From the NCBI GenBank assembly GCA_015143735.1, contig VKHC01000273.1, positions 1 to 13,967 of the forward strand: a stretch of DNA of 13,967 nt, given 5' to 3'. Below, one piece after another: positions 1-8,044 of the stretch. The notes beneath the pieces are model-generated. The model made no database searches, was not told the DNA's origin, and was given only the letters and a program-made list of their open reading frames with translations. The DNA comes from Synura sp. LO234KE (taxonomy: Eukaryota; Sar; Synurophyceae; Synurales; Mallomonadaceae). A program made the position numbers and the translations under genes. Every line of letters starts with the position of its first letter. Within the stretch, counting starts at the first letter, position 1.

Positions 1-1
1 G

Positions 2-1837
2 CAAGCTATTGAAAGTAGGCGCGATTTTGAGCGAGCTTTAGCTGTGCGAATATTGCATCGGCTCGTCGAGAACAACGAGAATTCGAATTATTTGATTAAG
101 CGTCAAAAAATAGACGTTATTCTATCTGACATCATCGATAGCTTTGAAAATCCAATACCTGAAACGCTGCAGATAGTGAGGAGAGTCCTGGGAGTTCCAG
201 AATCCACCAAAGTTCTGCTCGCTGTTGATGAAATCGCTGAAGCACTCAATGACAAAGCGATACTTACTCCTGCCATTATTCTTAAAGTACTGGTGGATTA
301 CATGGATAATGATGTTAATCTGTTTTTGGCCGTAGCGGCTTATGGTGCAGTTGACGTTCAGAAATTGTGCACTCGCTCCAAGCGAACATTACTTTTGCAG
401 TGTCTACCTCCGCTTTACTTTCCGAAGGGCCTCGAAACAAAGCACAATAAATTGCTTCCGCTAGCTATTCGGCCTTTTTTTCGAGAAAGTGAACGCAAGT
501 GGCTACCTTTTGGTAAGAAGGATATTTTGCTTTACAACAAGCTTTCCAAGCTTATTTTGGCGACGGGAGGACACCCTCGCCGAGTCTATATGTTATATGA
601 TGCTCTAAAACATTTCCATCAATCGAATAACAACAATGCACACCAGGAAATCAATGACAGGCCAGCAGGACTCCATTTTGTTGACTCGCTTAGAACGTGG
701 CTTACTCATGAGGACAGCGAGTCGTTCATTTTGAGGTCTATCGAATCAGGCGCAGATTTTCCAACGGACTTCAAGCTCCTGGGCAAAAATGTAATAGAAG
801 TTATTGAACAAATTGCGATTGATACCTCAAAAGCATTTGTAATGCCTGGAAGCCCAGAAACAGCGAAAATACATAAATATACGTTGCTCGGGACGGCTGA
901 GGGCCATTGCTCGATTGTAACCTGCGTTGGTCGTGTTGCTAAAGACGAATTGCTTGCATTTATTCCGCCACCTATCTTAACCAATATCAAGGTTGGTAAT
1001 GCCCGATATAGATTGAAACCTTGTGGAAGGGCTCTCATGCGTTTAGCCAATGCCATTGAAAACTTCCATCAACCGCCGCTGAATGAGGCAAAACGCGGTA
1101 AAGCATGGGAGCAAGTACTGGCTGCAGCTCTGCTACTGTATACACGCAGTAATGATGAGTTTTTCCCGTCCGTTTTCTGCAGCAAAGAGCTTTGTGGTGA
1201 GGAGATCTGTCGTACCAAACTCTGTGGTGGAGAGGCAGTTGAGTTCTGGGAGGATGTGGACGCCTTCCCAAAAGATGTGAAGTCCCTGCCGATGGACCGT
1301 AAAGTGACTGCAGATGAACTACGCGAACTCATCGCTCGCATTCCAGAGACCAGTAGTGGCGCTTTGTTTATACCGAAGTTCCAGTACAATTTGAAGTCGG
1401 ATGTGGTGGGTATTTTCAAGACTGTGACAGACGATTATGTGGTTTTGTGCATTCAAGCGAAAGAGTGGTTTCGGGATGAGATTCGAACTCAAGAGGGTGG
1501 AACGACGAATATCCTAGATAAGTGGAGGGAATACGAAACGTTTCCAGTGCCGATGCAGGTCCTGGATAAGAACCAAAATAGGGAGGTCACCGTCACACCT
1601 TTGCACCTGTTGCTGACTACGAATGCATTGACAATCGAAACAAGGGATCTTGATAAGTCCAAGGCACCCCTGGATGCCAGGGAAGGAATGGGATCGATAA
1701 GAGAATTGGTGAACTGGCTACCAACTGCAGGTTATGCATGTCAGCTTGGGGAGAAGCTCCGGGAATTATTTTCACCTGTTCCACCATCTGCCGAGGAGGG
1801 GAGTTCAGATCCAGATTCAAACCGAAAATCATATTAA
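2..1837 (+). CDS. Crinkler/RHS-type P-loop NTPase fused to PD-(D/E)XK-like nuclease, 5'-partial
   Basis: The frame is open from base 2 to the TAA at 1835-1837, giving 611 visible residues. The first visible codon that could start is a GTG at 44, but the frame continues upstream with no stop, so the true N-terminus and the Walker A P-loop lie outside the window. Visible residue numbers count from base 2. A Walker B-like strand (KVLLAVDE) sits at 70-77. A second hydrophobic strand follows near 107-118, and a GGHPRR motif at 189-194 resembles the conserved loop at the end of RHS/Crinkler NTPase modules. The C-terminal part has a nuclease-like signature: Glu370 in GKAWEQVL, Asp467 in SDVVGIF, and Gln485-Ala-Lys487 in VVLCIQAKEWF, matching E...D...(E/Q)xK. 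The family is known as NTPase-nuclease effectors or intragenomic-conflict proteins of oomycetes, chytrids and trypanosomes. The N-terminal targeting motif cannot be checked here. There are no in-frame stops or frameshifts, so the gene is probably functional. Family assignment is from motifs only. Confidence 0.82.
   Translation, partial: QAIESRRDFERALAVRILHRLVENNENSNYLIKRQKIDVILSDIIDSFENPIPETLQIVRRVLGVPESTKVLLAVDEIAEALNDKAILTPAIILKVLVDYMDNDVNLFLAVAAYGAVDVQKLCTRSKRTLLLQCLPPLYFPKGLETKHNKLLPLAIRPFFRESERKWLPFGKKDILLYNKLSKLILATGGHPRRVYMLYDALKHFHQSNNNNAHQEINDRPAGLHFVDSLRTWLTHEDSESFILRSIESGADFPTDFKLLGKNVIEVIEQIAIDTSKAFVMPGSPETAKIHKYTLLGTAEGHCSIVTCVGRVAKDELLAFIPPPILTNIKVGNARYRLKPCGRALMRLANAIENFHQPPLNEAKRGKAWEQVLAAALLLYTRSNDEFFPSVFCSKELCGEEICRTKLCGGEAVEFWEDVDAFPKDVKSLPMDRKVTADELRELIARIPETSSGALFIPKFQYNLKSDVVGIFKTVTDDYVVLCIQAKEWFRDEIRTQEGGTTNILDKWREYETFPVPMQVLDKNQNREVTVTPLHLLLTTNALTIETRDLDKSKAPLDAREGMGSIRELVNWLPTAGYACQLGEKLRELFSPVPPSAEEGSSDPDSNRKSY
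1178..1237 (+). repeat. Four 15-bp in-frame units encoding a Cys-x4 pentad repeat
   Basis: Inside the nuclease part of the NTPase gene, four consecutive 15-nt units encode CSKEL, CGEEI, CRTKL and CGGEA. This gives cysteines exactly five residues apart (visible residues 393, 398, 403 and 408). The block lies between the predicted catalytic Glu370 and Asp467. The units share a TGT/TGC first codon, and three of the four end in Leu or Ile codons. It could be a metal-binding insertion, a small repeat expansion, or chance. The spacing is seen directly; any function is inference. Confidence 0.6.
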
Positions 1838-1840
1838 TTA

Positions 1841-1994
1841 TATATTTGCTTCTATTTTTGCAGTTTATGACCGATCCGATCGGAACTTTTTTGCCGTCAC
1901 GAATGAGGACTGCTTCATATTAAATTTTAAGTTCATTTACCTTTTGACTACATTTATATTGCTGCATTTCCACGGCTATATGACAGATAGCTAA
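1841..1994 (+). other. Splice-acceptor-like sequence and possible alternative last exon of the NTPase-nuclease gene
   Basis: Just after the stop codon a pyrimidine-rich tract ends in TTTTTGCAG (last base 1863), a strong match to a 3' splice site. If the GT at 1803-1804 in the last codons of the gene acted as donor, a 61-nt intron would join the coding frame to an open frame ending at the TAA at 1992-1994. That would replace the last residues (GSSDPDSNRKSY) with a tail of about 43 residues rich in Phe, Leu and Ile. The donor (GTTCAG) is weak, and the unspliced stop is the simpler reading. Confidence 0.25.
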
Positions 1995-2045
1995 GCGTCT
2001 CAAGCTAATTAGAGATTGGCTGTAATAGACCTTACGAAGGTGGAC

Positions 2046-2117
2046 CTATAGGTAACCACTAAAGGTAAGCTATAGCACCACCAACGGTAAGCTATAGGTA
2101 ACCACTATGTAACCACT
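2046..2117 (+). repeat. Interleaved short direct repeats
   Basis: Two 16-bp copies of ctataggtaaccacta lie at 2046-2061 and 2092-2107. Two 12-bp copies of ggtaagctatag lie at 2064-2075 and 2086-2097. A further partial unit, gtaaccact, is at 2109-2117. The units overlap and alternate, so the block looks like a small degenerate minisatellite about 150 bp beyond the possible alternative exon of the NTPase gene. Function is unknown. Confidence 0.7.
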
Positions 2118-2363
2118 CCCAAGTTACATTGAAGTGGCCGCTAGGAAAGAAACCTCGGCCGTGTCAACAATTGATGCTCCTGGTTCCTCCAGGCACTATT
2201 ACAGTCGGAGCTGGTTTTAGCGCCGCATTACGCAACGTAGCTCCTACTATTGGCGACCGCGAAGGAGCGGTATACGGTGGATTCGTATCTCTATCCACTC
2301 CCTTCTTGGAAAGCACCCAGGTTCTTATTCGCTTGACGGATTGGATTTCGGCACTGCATTGCC
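2118..2363. other. Unassigned sequence upstream of the reverse transcriptase remnant
   Basis: One plus frame stays open here from about 2129 into the next element, but it has no ATG start and no motif I recognise. It may be more of the same decayed retroelement, upstream of the reverse transcriptase domain. Nothing else could be identified. Confidence 0.3.
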
Positions 2364-2990
2364 TCCCACTCCGAGGAGGTTCATGTTCTAATTACGGATC
2401 ACTTCCGTCGACACTTCAAATTCTCGTCCTCCCTCTGGCGATCTTGCCTGGGAGTCCTTCAATGCAGAATTCTTAGAGAATATCTAGCGCAGGCACTCAG
2501 CACTGGACTCGTCCCAGGACTTACTTCGTAACCTCTGGTCCGCCCTCCGCACTTGTCCGTCCCGTCAGCTCGTTCATGATGTGCTTCAGCCTTTATTACA
2601 CAGTGCTCCGTCCTTGGATGAATTTTAACTCGCAATCCGTTCTAAGCGGGGTCACTCTGCTGGTGACCCCTCTGCCTTATTGTATGATCACTGAAGCACT
2701 GGCCACTTCCAGTCCCACAGGAGGCATACAGGTGTCTTACCACGCACTGGTTGGATCGGACCATTCCAGCTTCTCTCTGGTAATGGCTTGTACCCATTCC
2801 CAAGTCGTCATCAAAGAAGGTCTCTGATCTTCGTCCTATCATGCTCATGGAGGTCCTTCGGAAGGTTTGAACGGGGCTTATTGTTCGACGTATCCTTGGA
2901 GCCCTTCTTAACCATCGTGTTTTGTGTCCCTCGCAACATGCATACCAGCTTTATTGACGATTTTTTCTACTCCAGTTCTTAGAGATTTTG
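2364..2990 (+). pseudogene. Decayed non-LTR (LINE-like) reverse transcriptase fragment
   Basis: Conceptual translation across two frame changes gives the expected order of a non-LTR reverse transcriptase. Frame 0 from 2364 gives SEEVHVLITDHFRRHF, the usual spacer before the domain. The +1 frame from about 2440 to 2690 gives LLRNLWSALRTCP and then RGHSAGDPSALLYDH, a weakened form of the 'GPSGLTYDHLK' motif. Frame 0 resumes to about 2990 with LKHWPLPVPQEAY, WLVPIPK, DLRPIMLMEVLRK and RRILGALLNHRVLCPSQHAY. These match the N-terminal and finger motifs of LINE-type enzymes. The copy is dead: besides the shifts there are in-frame stops at 2781-2783, 2868-2870 and 2955-2957, and others in the +1 frame. 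The palm (YxDD), C-terminal region and endonuclease are missing, so it is also truncated. Confidence 0.75.
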
Positions 2991-3125
2991 ACTCACAATT
3001 TGCATATAAGTACTTATTTCGTTGTAAACCGACTAGAAAACCCAGTGTTACAACATTCGGTGACCTGTCCTGCCGATGGAGATTCAGTTTTTTCTAGAGC
3101 TTGGTCTATTGATGTGAGCCAGCAG

Positions 3126-3202
3126 GTCAACCCGAAAGAAATAAAACTTCAAATTTCAAAGAAAACGAATTTATCATTCTGAACCTAAATTTTTGTTGAC
3201 AG
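3126..3202 (+). other. Candidate 77-nt intron
   Basis: The candidate intron starts with GTCAAC after a CAGCAG exon end and finishes with a T-rich tract plus GACAG. Removing it joins two open frames in phase 0 (…IDVSQQ to QYEQVF…). The donor is weak, the acceptor good. This rests on frame continuity alone. Confidence 0.35.
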
Positions 3203-3447
3203 CAATATGAGCAGGTGTTTAGGTTTTGGGACCCTCACCCAACTAATCAGATTTTTCGTAACAATATTGACAAAGGCGATGTCTTGTTTCAGCAATACCT
3301 TCAAAGGGTCACTGCGGAATCTTCACACCCAGTCGTGGAACCCTTGCAAACGACTTCTGGAGGCAAATCAATAAAGCAGGAAGAATCTATAACTGCTGCT
3401 CCCGATTATGAGGTAAAGTCATTATGGGCCATTTGCACAGTCACGAA

Positions 3448-3800
3448 GTCTTTCAATTCTCCTCAGCGTCGAACGCTGACGAAGACGAAAAGTATCAATA
3501 TTACCGAGACAGGGCTCTGGAATTACCACGACCTTGACTACTTTGCAAACCTGCCCTGGCAACAGTTACTTAGTCTCTCAATCCTCCTCAGCGTCAGCAG
3601 GTGAAGATGATGAGAGTATCAATATTACCGAGACAGGGCACTGGCTTATGCGGGAATTACCCCGACCATGACTACTTTGCAAACCGTTACTTAGTCTCTC
3701 AATTCTCCTCCGCGTCGGAAGCTGAAGATGATGAGGCAGAGTATCAAAATTACCTACACAGGTCTTTGGATCGTCCACCTCGGCCTCTTTCAGAGCAGCA
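3448..3800 (+). repeat. Three tandem copies of a ~123-bp acidic-peptide unit
   Basis: The sequence (t)caat(t/c)ctcctc(a/c)gcgtc recurs with its gcgtc at 3466, 3591 and 3712, a spacing of 125 and 121 bp. Each copy continues with a Glu/Asp-rich run (ADEDEKYQYY, GEDDE, EAEDDEAEYQNY). Copies 1 and 2 share agtatcaatattaccgagac, gggaattacc-like sequence and gactactttgcaaac; all three run from or into ttacttagtctctcaa. The original unit was probably about 41 codons. The 125- and 121-bp spacings are not multiples of three, so the copies no longer share a frame. The third copy diverges after about 3770. Confidence 0.7.
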
Positions 3801-3910
3801 TATCACAGATACTCGAGGCTCGCGTCTGGGTCTCGCCCCGTGCTTCCAATTCCTTTATACCAGCGCCGATTAGCATTCAACTGGATTGTGCTCCAGCATA
3901 CTCTGCGCAA

Positions 3911-4062
3911 GGATTTAGGTTTGGAGCACACCCGCCATTAACTCCAGCCCTAAATTCTTCGCAGACATGCTTTGGTGCCAATTTCCTATCTTGTTTCCCA
4001 GCCACCCTCCAATTTTGAAGCGACCCAATTCAGGTTCGGCGCGCAAGATGATTTAACCCCGG
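3911..4062 (+). repeat. FRFGA-motif repeat, two copies here and a related copy at 3215
   Basis: The first copy, near 3911, encodes GFRFGAHPPLTPAL. The second, near 4025, encodes QFRFGAQDDLTPDL, 115 bp later. A more divergent relative at 3215-3250 encodes VFRFWDPHPTNQ. The DNA is alike too: tttaggttttgggac at 3218 against tttaggtttggagc at 3914. The similarity extends past the FRF core into the 'P-L-T-P' part, which argues for duplication rather than chance. Confidence 0.55.
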
Positions 4063-4068
4063 ACCTAG

Positions 4069-4158
4069 GTAAGCGAAATCGCTCTGGTGTCGAATAATAA
4101 ATACTCAATTTGCAATTTTCTAGCTCGCTAGATTTTTGGAGCGTTCCCAACATTTCAG
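4069..4158 (+). other. Candidate 90-nt intron
   Basis: The donor GTAAGC follows the FRFGA segment directly. The acceptor ends ccaacatttcag at 4158; an alternative acceptor, ttttttcag, ends at 4174. Using 4158 keeps the frame open for about 24 further residues to a stop near 4233. This is supported by consensus and frame only. Confidence 0.35.
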
Positions 4159-4239
4159 AGGCGAATTTTTTCAGTCCTCCACGTCCACAGACAAATAAGT
4201 GCAGCGTACATCTAGCAGGATTTGGAAGACCCTGAGGCA

Positions 4240-6654
4240 CCTCACATCTAATCTCTCCCTTGACCAACTATGCCAGACTACTTTAGAGGACTTTGAAAAG
4301 CTTGAATTGTTGGAGCCTGAGCCCATGACTTTGGATGAGAGCTTTGAGACGAGGTTGGAGAGAAGCATGAAGGTTTTGATCGTGACTCGAGGTATTCTCT
4401 GGACGGGTTTGAGCAGTTTTTGGAGAATGTCAAGTAGGGTTTCAACAGTGGTATTAATAGTTTGGAGAAGATGGCGGCAGTAGTAAAGGTTGTCGGTAAG
4501 AATGTCAAGGTCACTGAGGAAGATGTTGTCACGTTGAGCTTGAAGTTGCTCACTGGATTCAATGATGAGATCAATGCGTTCGAGTTGACCTCGAATTGAT
4601 TTGTCATCATGTGAGAGTGGAGGTCGCATGTGCACGACGAAGAGAAGGCAGTGTTTCGTTGGTAAGCAGTGTTGTTGCAATGAGGACGGCACGTTCTTGT
4701 TTGAGTGCATGGTCGATTTCGGTATATTGCTTTGTAAGGATGACTTAAAGATGGTGAACATACTGACGATCATATATAGTGCGATCATTTCGAACGGCAT
4801 TAACGACGGCTTGGACGAGGCGTAAACGTAGCTCGGAAACGTTGTGACGTGGGGGTTGGTTGTTGGTCGAGCGCATATACCAGGAGGGCTGGGCATCTCC
4901 GGAAGCCTAGCCCCAGGACGAGCTGGTGGAGGATTGAGAGGTACTTTGAGCCTGTGTCGTGGGTGTTGGTTGTGGTTGGCCAGTTTGTGTTCCGGTGGAA
5001 CCACCTGGAGGTGGATCACGATTAGGTCCGCGGTTGGGAAAGCGGTCGATTTTATCCCAGGGAATGTAGAAGAAGTCAGCATTGGCTGAGGTGAGTCGAT
5101 GTACGAGGCGTGCTAGTGCTGGTCTTATTCACAAGCGGAAGAGAATTGTTGTGGAGTGCAGAATATTGTGGAATGCTGGTAGTTTATGATGAAATTACGA
5201 AGCAGGTGTATCAGGATTGTAAAGCCGGTTAGAAATTTGAAGGAGATGTTGAAGGAGAGCTTCTTCACTGTCCGGGAGCCAGTGGAATTTCACTATGCGT
5301 TGCCAGTAGTATTGCATAAATTCTGGTATGGAGTACGCAATCACATCCATGGTCATGGCTCTGTCCGCGGGGAGGGGACTTCCTTCTAGATAAATGTTTG
5401 GTTGGTGCTGATGCCCTTTGTGATTTTCGAAAAGTTCTCGAAGGTTTCGAGGTCGGAGTGCGGGGTGAGTTGAAGTGTGCGGAGTTCATGCCATGTGATT
5501 TGAAACCGGCGATCGAGTGGGTCGTCATAGTATCGAAAGCGGGCGTCACCCGGTGTTGTAGCTGGTAAGTCATAGAAGGACCCAGGTGGGACGACGACCT
5601 GAAAGGGGTCCATTGTTTCGGGAGATTCTACCGGTAGTGAGATCAATATCTGGTGGGGTGGGTGCGACAGTAGAGGGAGTGGTGCTGGTTTAGAACTAGT
5701 GGTTAGAGTCGACGGGTGAGGACGCAGATTACGGTTTTCAGGGGAAGAATCCCGTGCCCGACGGTGAGTGTTAGGGTCTGATTCGGATGGGAGTGTTCTA
5801 AGAATTAGGTGGGCCTGAGGTTGGGCGGTGGTTTGTTCGGGTGATGTGCTCTGGTGATAGATGTAGTTGCGCATTCGGTTAAAGCGCCTAGGATAACGAT
5901 CTGGGTTTTTACTGACGGTTGGAGTACTGCTATTTGTGGAAGGTGTTGGGTCGGTAGCATCGGAAGGGTTCATGATACCAGGTAGAGTGACGAGTCCTCT
6001 ATTGGTGTGATGACAAAGTCTGAGCCGAGAGTGGATGAGATTGGCAAGGGTTGGTAGAATCCAGGTGGGCAATTGGGTCGGATCAGAGTCTCAAGGTCTG
6101 GGGTTGGGTTGATTGGGAGCGCAGCAGGTGCTTGTGTTTCGGGTCCCGGGGTTGGAACGGGTAGACTTGGGGAGGTTAGTAGTGCAAAAGATGACGTGTG
6201 ATACGTGTGATGGGGAGTGCAACGGAGCAGCGGAGGGGGTTGGGACGAGCGGTGGATCGGGCACCGTCGTTAGAGTTGACGATGGGGCACCACGTGTCAT
6301 TCTGGAGAGAGATTGAATGGCAGTTGTTACTGCGTTGAATAAATTAAGAGCGTTTCGACTGGCCGTGGGATATTCGACGTACTGACGAAGGGAGGGTTGA
6401 TTTGTGAAACCAGGGCATCGATACAAGAGAGTTCTGTTGTGAGTAGAAGACGGTGAGTTGTGATTTTCTCAGAGTCGCGGCGTAGAGTGGCCGGATCAGT
6501 GGAGGGATTCGTCGCGTGAATCAGCGCCAAATGCTCTATTTGTTGTGCATCGGAGTGGTATATTGAAGTTGTAATGTTCAGACTGAGTGCGATGAAAGTG
6601 TTGCGACATAGCAGTCGAATAACAAGTTTCGGTTTGCACGTTAAGCGTTGTCAT
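4240..6654 (-). pseudogene. Large decayed gene of unknown family, Pro/Ser/Thr-rich with C-terminal coiled coil
   Basis: I do not recognise the family. Reading the minus strand and following the protein-like frame gives a near-continuous product of about 800 residues, broken by several frameshifts and stops. In order: a start at 6654 (MTTLNVQTETCY); a helical part at 6530-6327 (DSEKITTHRLLLTTELSC); YPTASRNALNLFNAVTTAIQ and a Pro-rich linker (6426 to about 6190); LIRPNCPPGFYQPLPISS to a stop at 5970; MNPSDAT from 5973 through a basic Pro-rich segment to VVVPPGSFYDLPATTPG and YYDDPLDRRFQITWHEL; MDVIAYSIPEFMQYYWQRIV to a stop at 5195; a Gln/Pro/Ser linker; LRLRLVQAVVNAVRNDRTIY and EIDHALKQERAVLIATTLL (about 4850-4610); and RIDLIIESSEQLQAQRDN with LLQTINTTVETLLDILQKLL near the end. 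The layout (linkers, helical blocks, no catalytic motif) could fit a retroelement gag-like or structural protein, but this is a guess. It converges on the plus-strand fragments below 4233. Confidence 0.5.
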
Positions 6655-6734
6655 CTTAGTTTTCCGGTATTTAGATACCGGCCTACGTTGCAAGCATTCC
6701 AAGTACTTCTGGTACAAAAAATACCTTTAAATAG

Positions 6735-7300
6735 CTCCAATGTGCTTTAATATGATGCCAAAGTGGACCAAAAGGTTTATTGTTCATGGTTTTGTCGTTA
6801 AGTGCCCCTACTAGTAGTCAATTATTGGAAAAATGTACGTACGTACGTACACCAACACTTTTTAAATCACATTACTACTGAACGATGTCGTTATATCACG
6901 ACTACTATAGCTTGTTCGATGCAGCTTAGCTAGAGCTACTCTGGGATATAACTTGTTCAAAATTTTTCCACGTATCACCGAAATTATAACCCAGAAAAGT
7001 GCATTATACTAGTACAAAACGTGCTTTTTGCTTGTAAAAATTTATATTACTTGAGAACGCCGTCGTTATATCATGACAGCGGTAGCTTGTTTCCTGCAGC
7101 GTGGCAGGACCTGCACAAAGGTATGAGTTTCATTGAGTGATTTCTCATTTTACGGTTGTTATGAGCCAGGAACGTGCTTCATGCTGCCCAAAATTCGTTT
7201 AAGTTCACATTCCCAATGAAGAAGGTTACTGTACCACGACTACGATAGCTTGTTTAATGCAGCGTTGCTAGGGCTACTCGGGATATAAGGTTTTAAAACT
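6735..7300 (+). repeat. Degenerate satellite-like repeat, three units of ~165-175 bp
   Basis: The core, tagcttgtt preceded by tatatca(c/t)gac-like sequence and followed by tgcagc, occurs with tagctt at 6908, 7083 and 7246, giving periods of 175 and 163 bp. Units 1 and 3 are alike over about 65 bp, including (g/c)tacgatagcttgttt-like sequence, (a/g)gggctactc and gggatataa. A second shared block, (a)acgtgctt, lies at about 7018 and 7170, with a diverged form near 6738, and an 'attactactgaac / attacttgagaac / attcccaatgaag' block also lines up. The first unit carries extra sequence including a gtac microsatellite. The core of unit 1 holds the inverted repeat gtcgt...acgac (6887-6902). Confidence 0.65.
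6835..6850. repeat. (GTAC)4 microsatellite
   Basis: Four perfect gtac units, a self-complementary run, inside the first satellite unit. Confidence 0.9.
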
Positions 7301-8044
7301 ATTTGAGAATAATATAACTTTCTGCAGTGTGATTGCTGAGACAATATTACAAGACTTCAACTTGAGTATAGAGTGGTACTGACTTGTTGAACGCTCGAAA
7401 GGGTAGCGTTGCGGCGGCGTGGTAAGCCACTACAAGAAAGAAAAGCTAAAACTAGGGTAAGATGCTGTTTACTTCAGCCAAACTGCATGAGAGTTAATGT
7501 CTTATTGATGTTCAGGAGAATTACGCTTACCAGACGCATGTATGGAGATGAGAGTAGGGGGGCGATCTTGGTGGACCGACGTCCAACTCTAAAGAACAGC
7601 CAGCTCTGACGTCCTGCTTGTAATGCGGAGAGCAAAATCGGGGGGGCTGACCTTTACAGTAAGAACTGTCGTCCAAATATTACTGCATCGCTGGATATTC
7701 CCAATAACGATTTAGAACTTGAGAGGAGAACATCCAATCACTCCTGCAAGTATGAATAGTCAGAGCGTACTTTCTTTCTCTACCTTTCTTGCGGTGATTT
7801 GTTCCTGCTTAGCTTATTCGTCCAAACCACCAGTTGTGCAGCGGTGACATTTACTACGTATAAGTGATGTTGCAATAACATAGTAATACTGCTAGTTAGT
7901 GCTGGTTAACTGCATAACTCCCTGGAAATGGTTAGCAGCTTGTTACAACTTGCAGGCAGTTTACACTTCTTCATTGGCAGAATATGCTTTTGCACGGTCG
8001 GCCCATAGTTCCAAGCGTGTGACTTTGGTCAAAATTGTACCACG
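7301..8044. other. No gene recognised
   Basis: Only short open frames occur, none with a convincing start or motif. Isolated donor-like gtaag sequences (about 7423 and 7458) have no partner exon I can defend. I see no clear repeat in this stretch. Confidence 0.4.

Larger units (their letters stand above)
2988..4233 (+). pseudogene. Unidentified repeat-containing gene, fragmentary, with candidate introns
   Basis: I do not recognise this gene. Several plus-strand segments read like protein but do not share one frame. The segment at 2988-3125 ends in SRAWSIDVSQQ. It can be joined in phase 0, through a 77-nt GT...AG gap (3126-3202, ending TTTTTGTTGACAG), to QYEQVFRFWDPHPTNQ and onward to about 3412. 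Next come three tandem acidic units, QFSSASEAEDDEAEYQNY and variants (about 3448-3800). After these come two FRFGA-type segments near 3911 and 4029. A good donor at 4069 (CTAG|GTAAGC) pairs with acceptors at 4158 or 4174; the first leads to a tail ending HLAGFGRP and a stop at about 4231-4233. The copy contains frameshifts relative to its own repeats, so it is probably decayed. FG-repeat nucleoporin is one thought for the FRFG motifs, but two or three copies are too few to claim it. The start is unknown. Confidence 0.35.

Noticed and set aside
706-1419. Several open frames on the minus strand and one in another plus frame inside the NTPase-nuclease gene
   Set aside because: They lie antisense or out of frame to a long, motif-bearing frame and have no motifs of their own.
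2129-2476. A 115-codon plus frame before and across the reverse transcriptase remnant
   Set aside because: It has no ATG start, and its 3' part overlaps sequence that gives reverse transcriptase motifs in other frames.
4199-4483. A plus-strand frame with an acidic, helix-like sequence (LEDFEKLELLEPEP)
   Set aside because: It is the antisense of the coiled-coil end of the minus-strand pseudogene. Leu/Ser/Lys-rich helix codons can give such a pattern on the opposite strand, and the minus-strand reading connects to much more sequence.
1995-7300. A complete LTR retrotransposon with flanking long terminal repeats
   Set aside because: I could not find a pair of long direct repeats around the decayed frames, and no protease, integrase or RNase H motif was seen.
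7409-7609. A short basic plus-strand frame
   Set aside because: It has no ATG start, no motif and is short enough to be chance.
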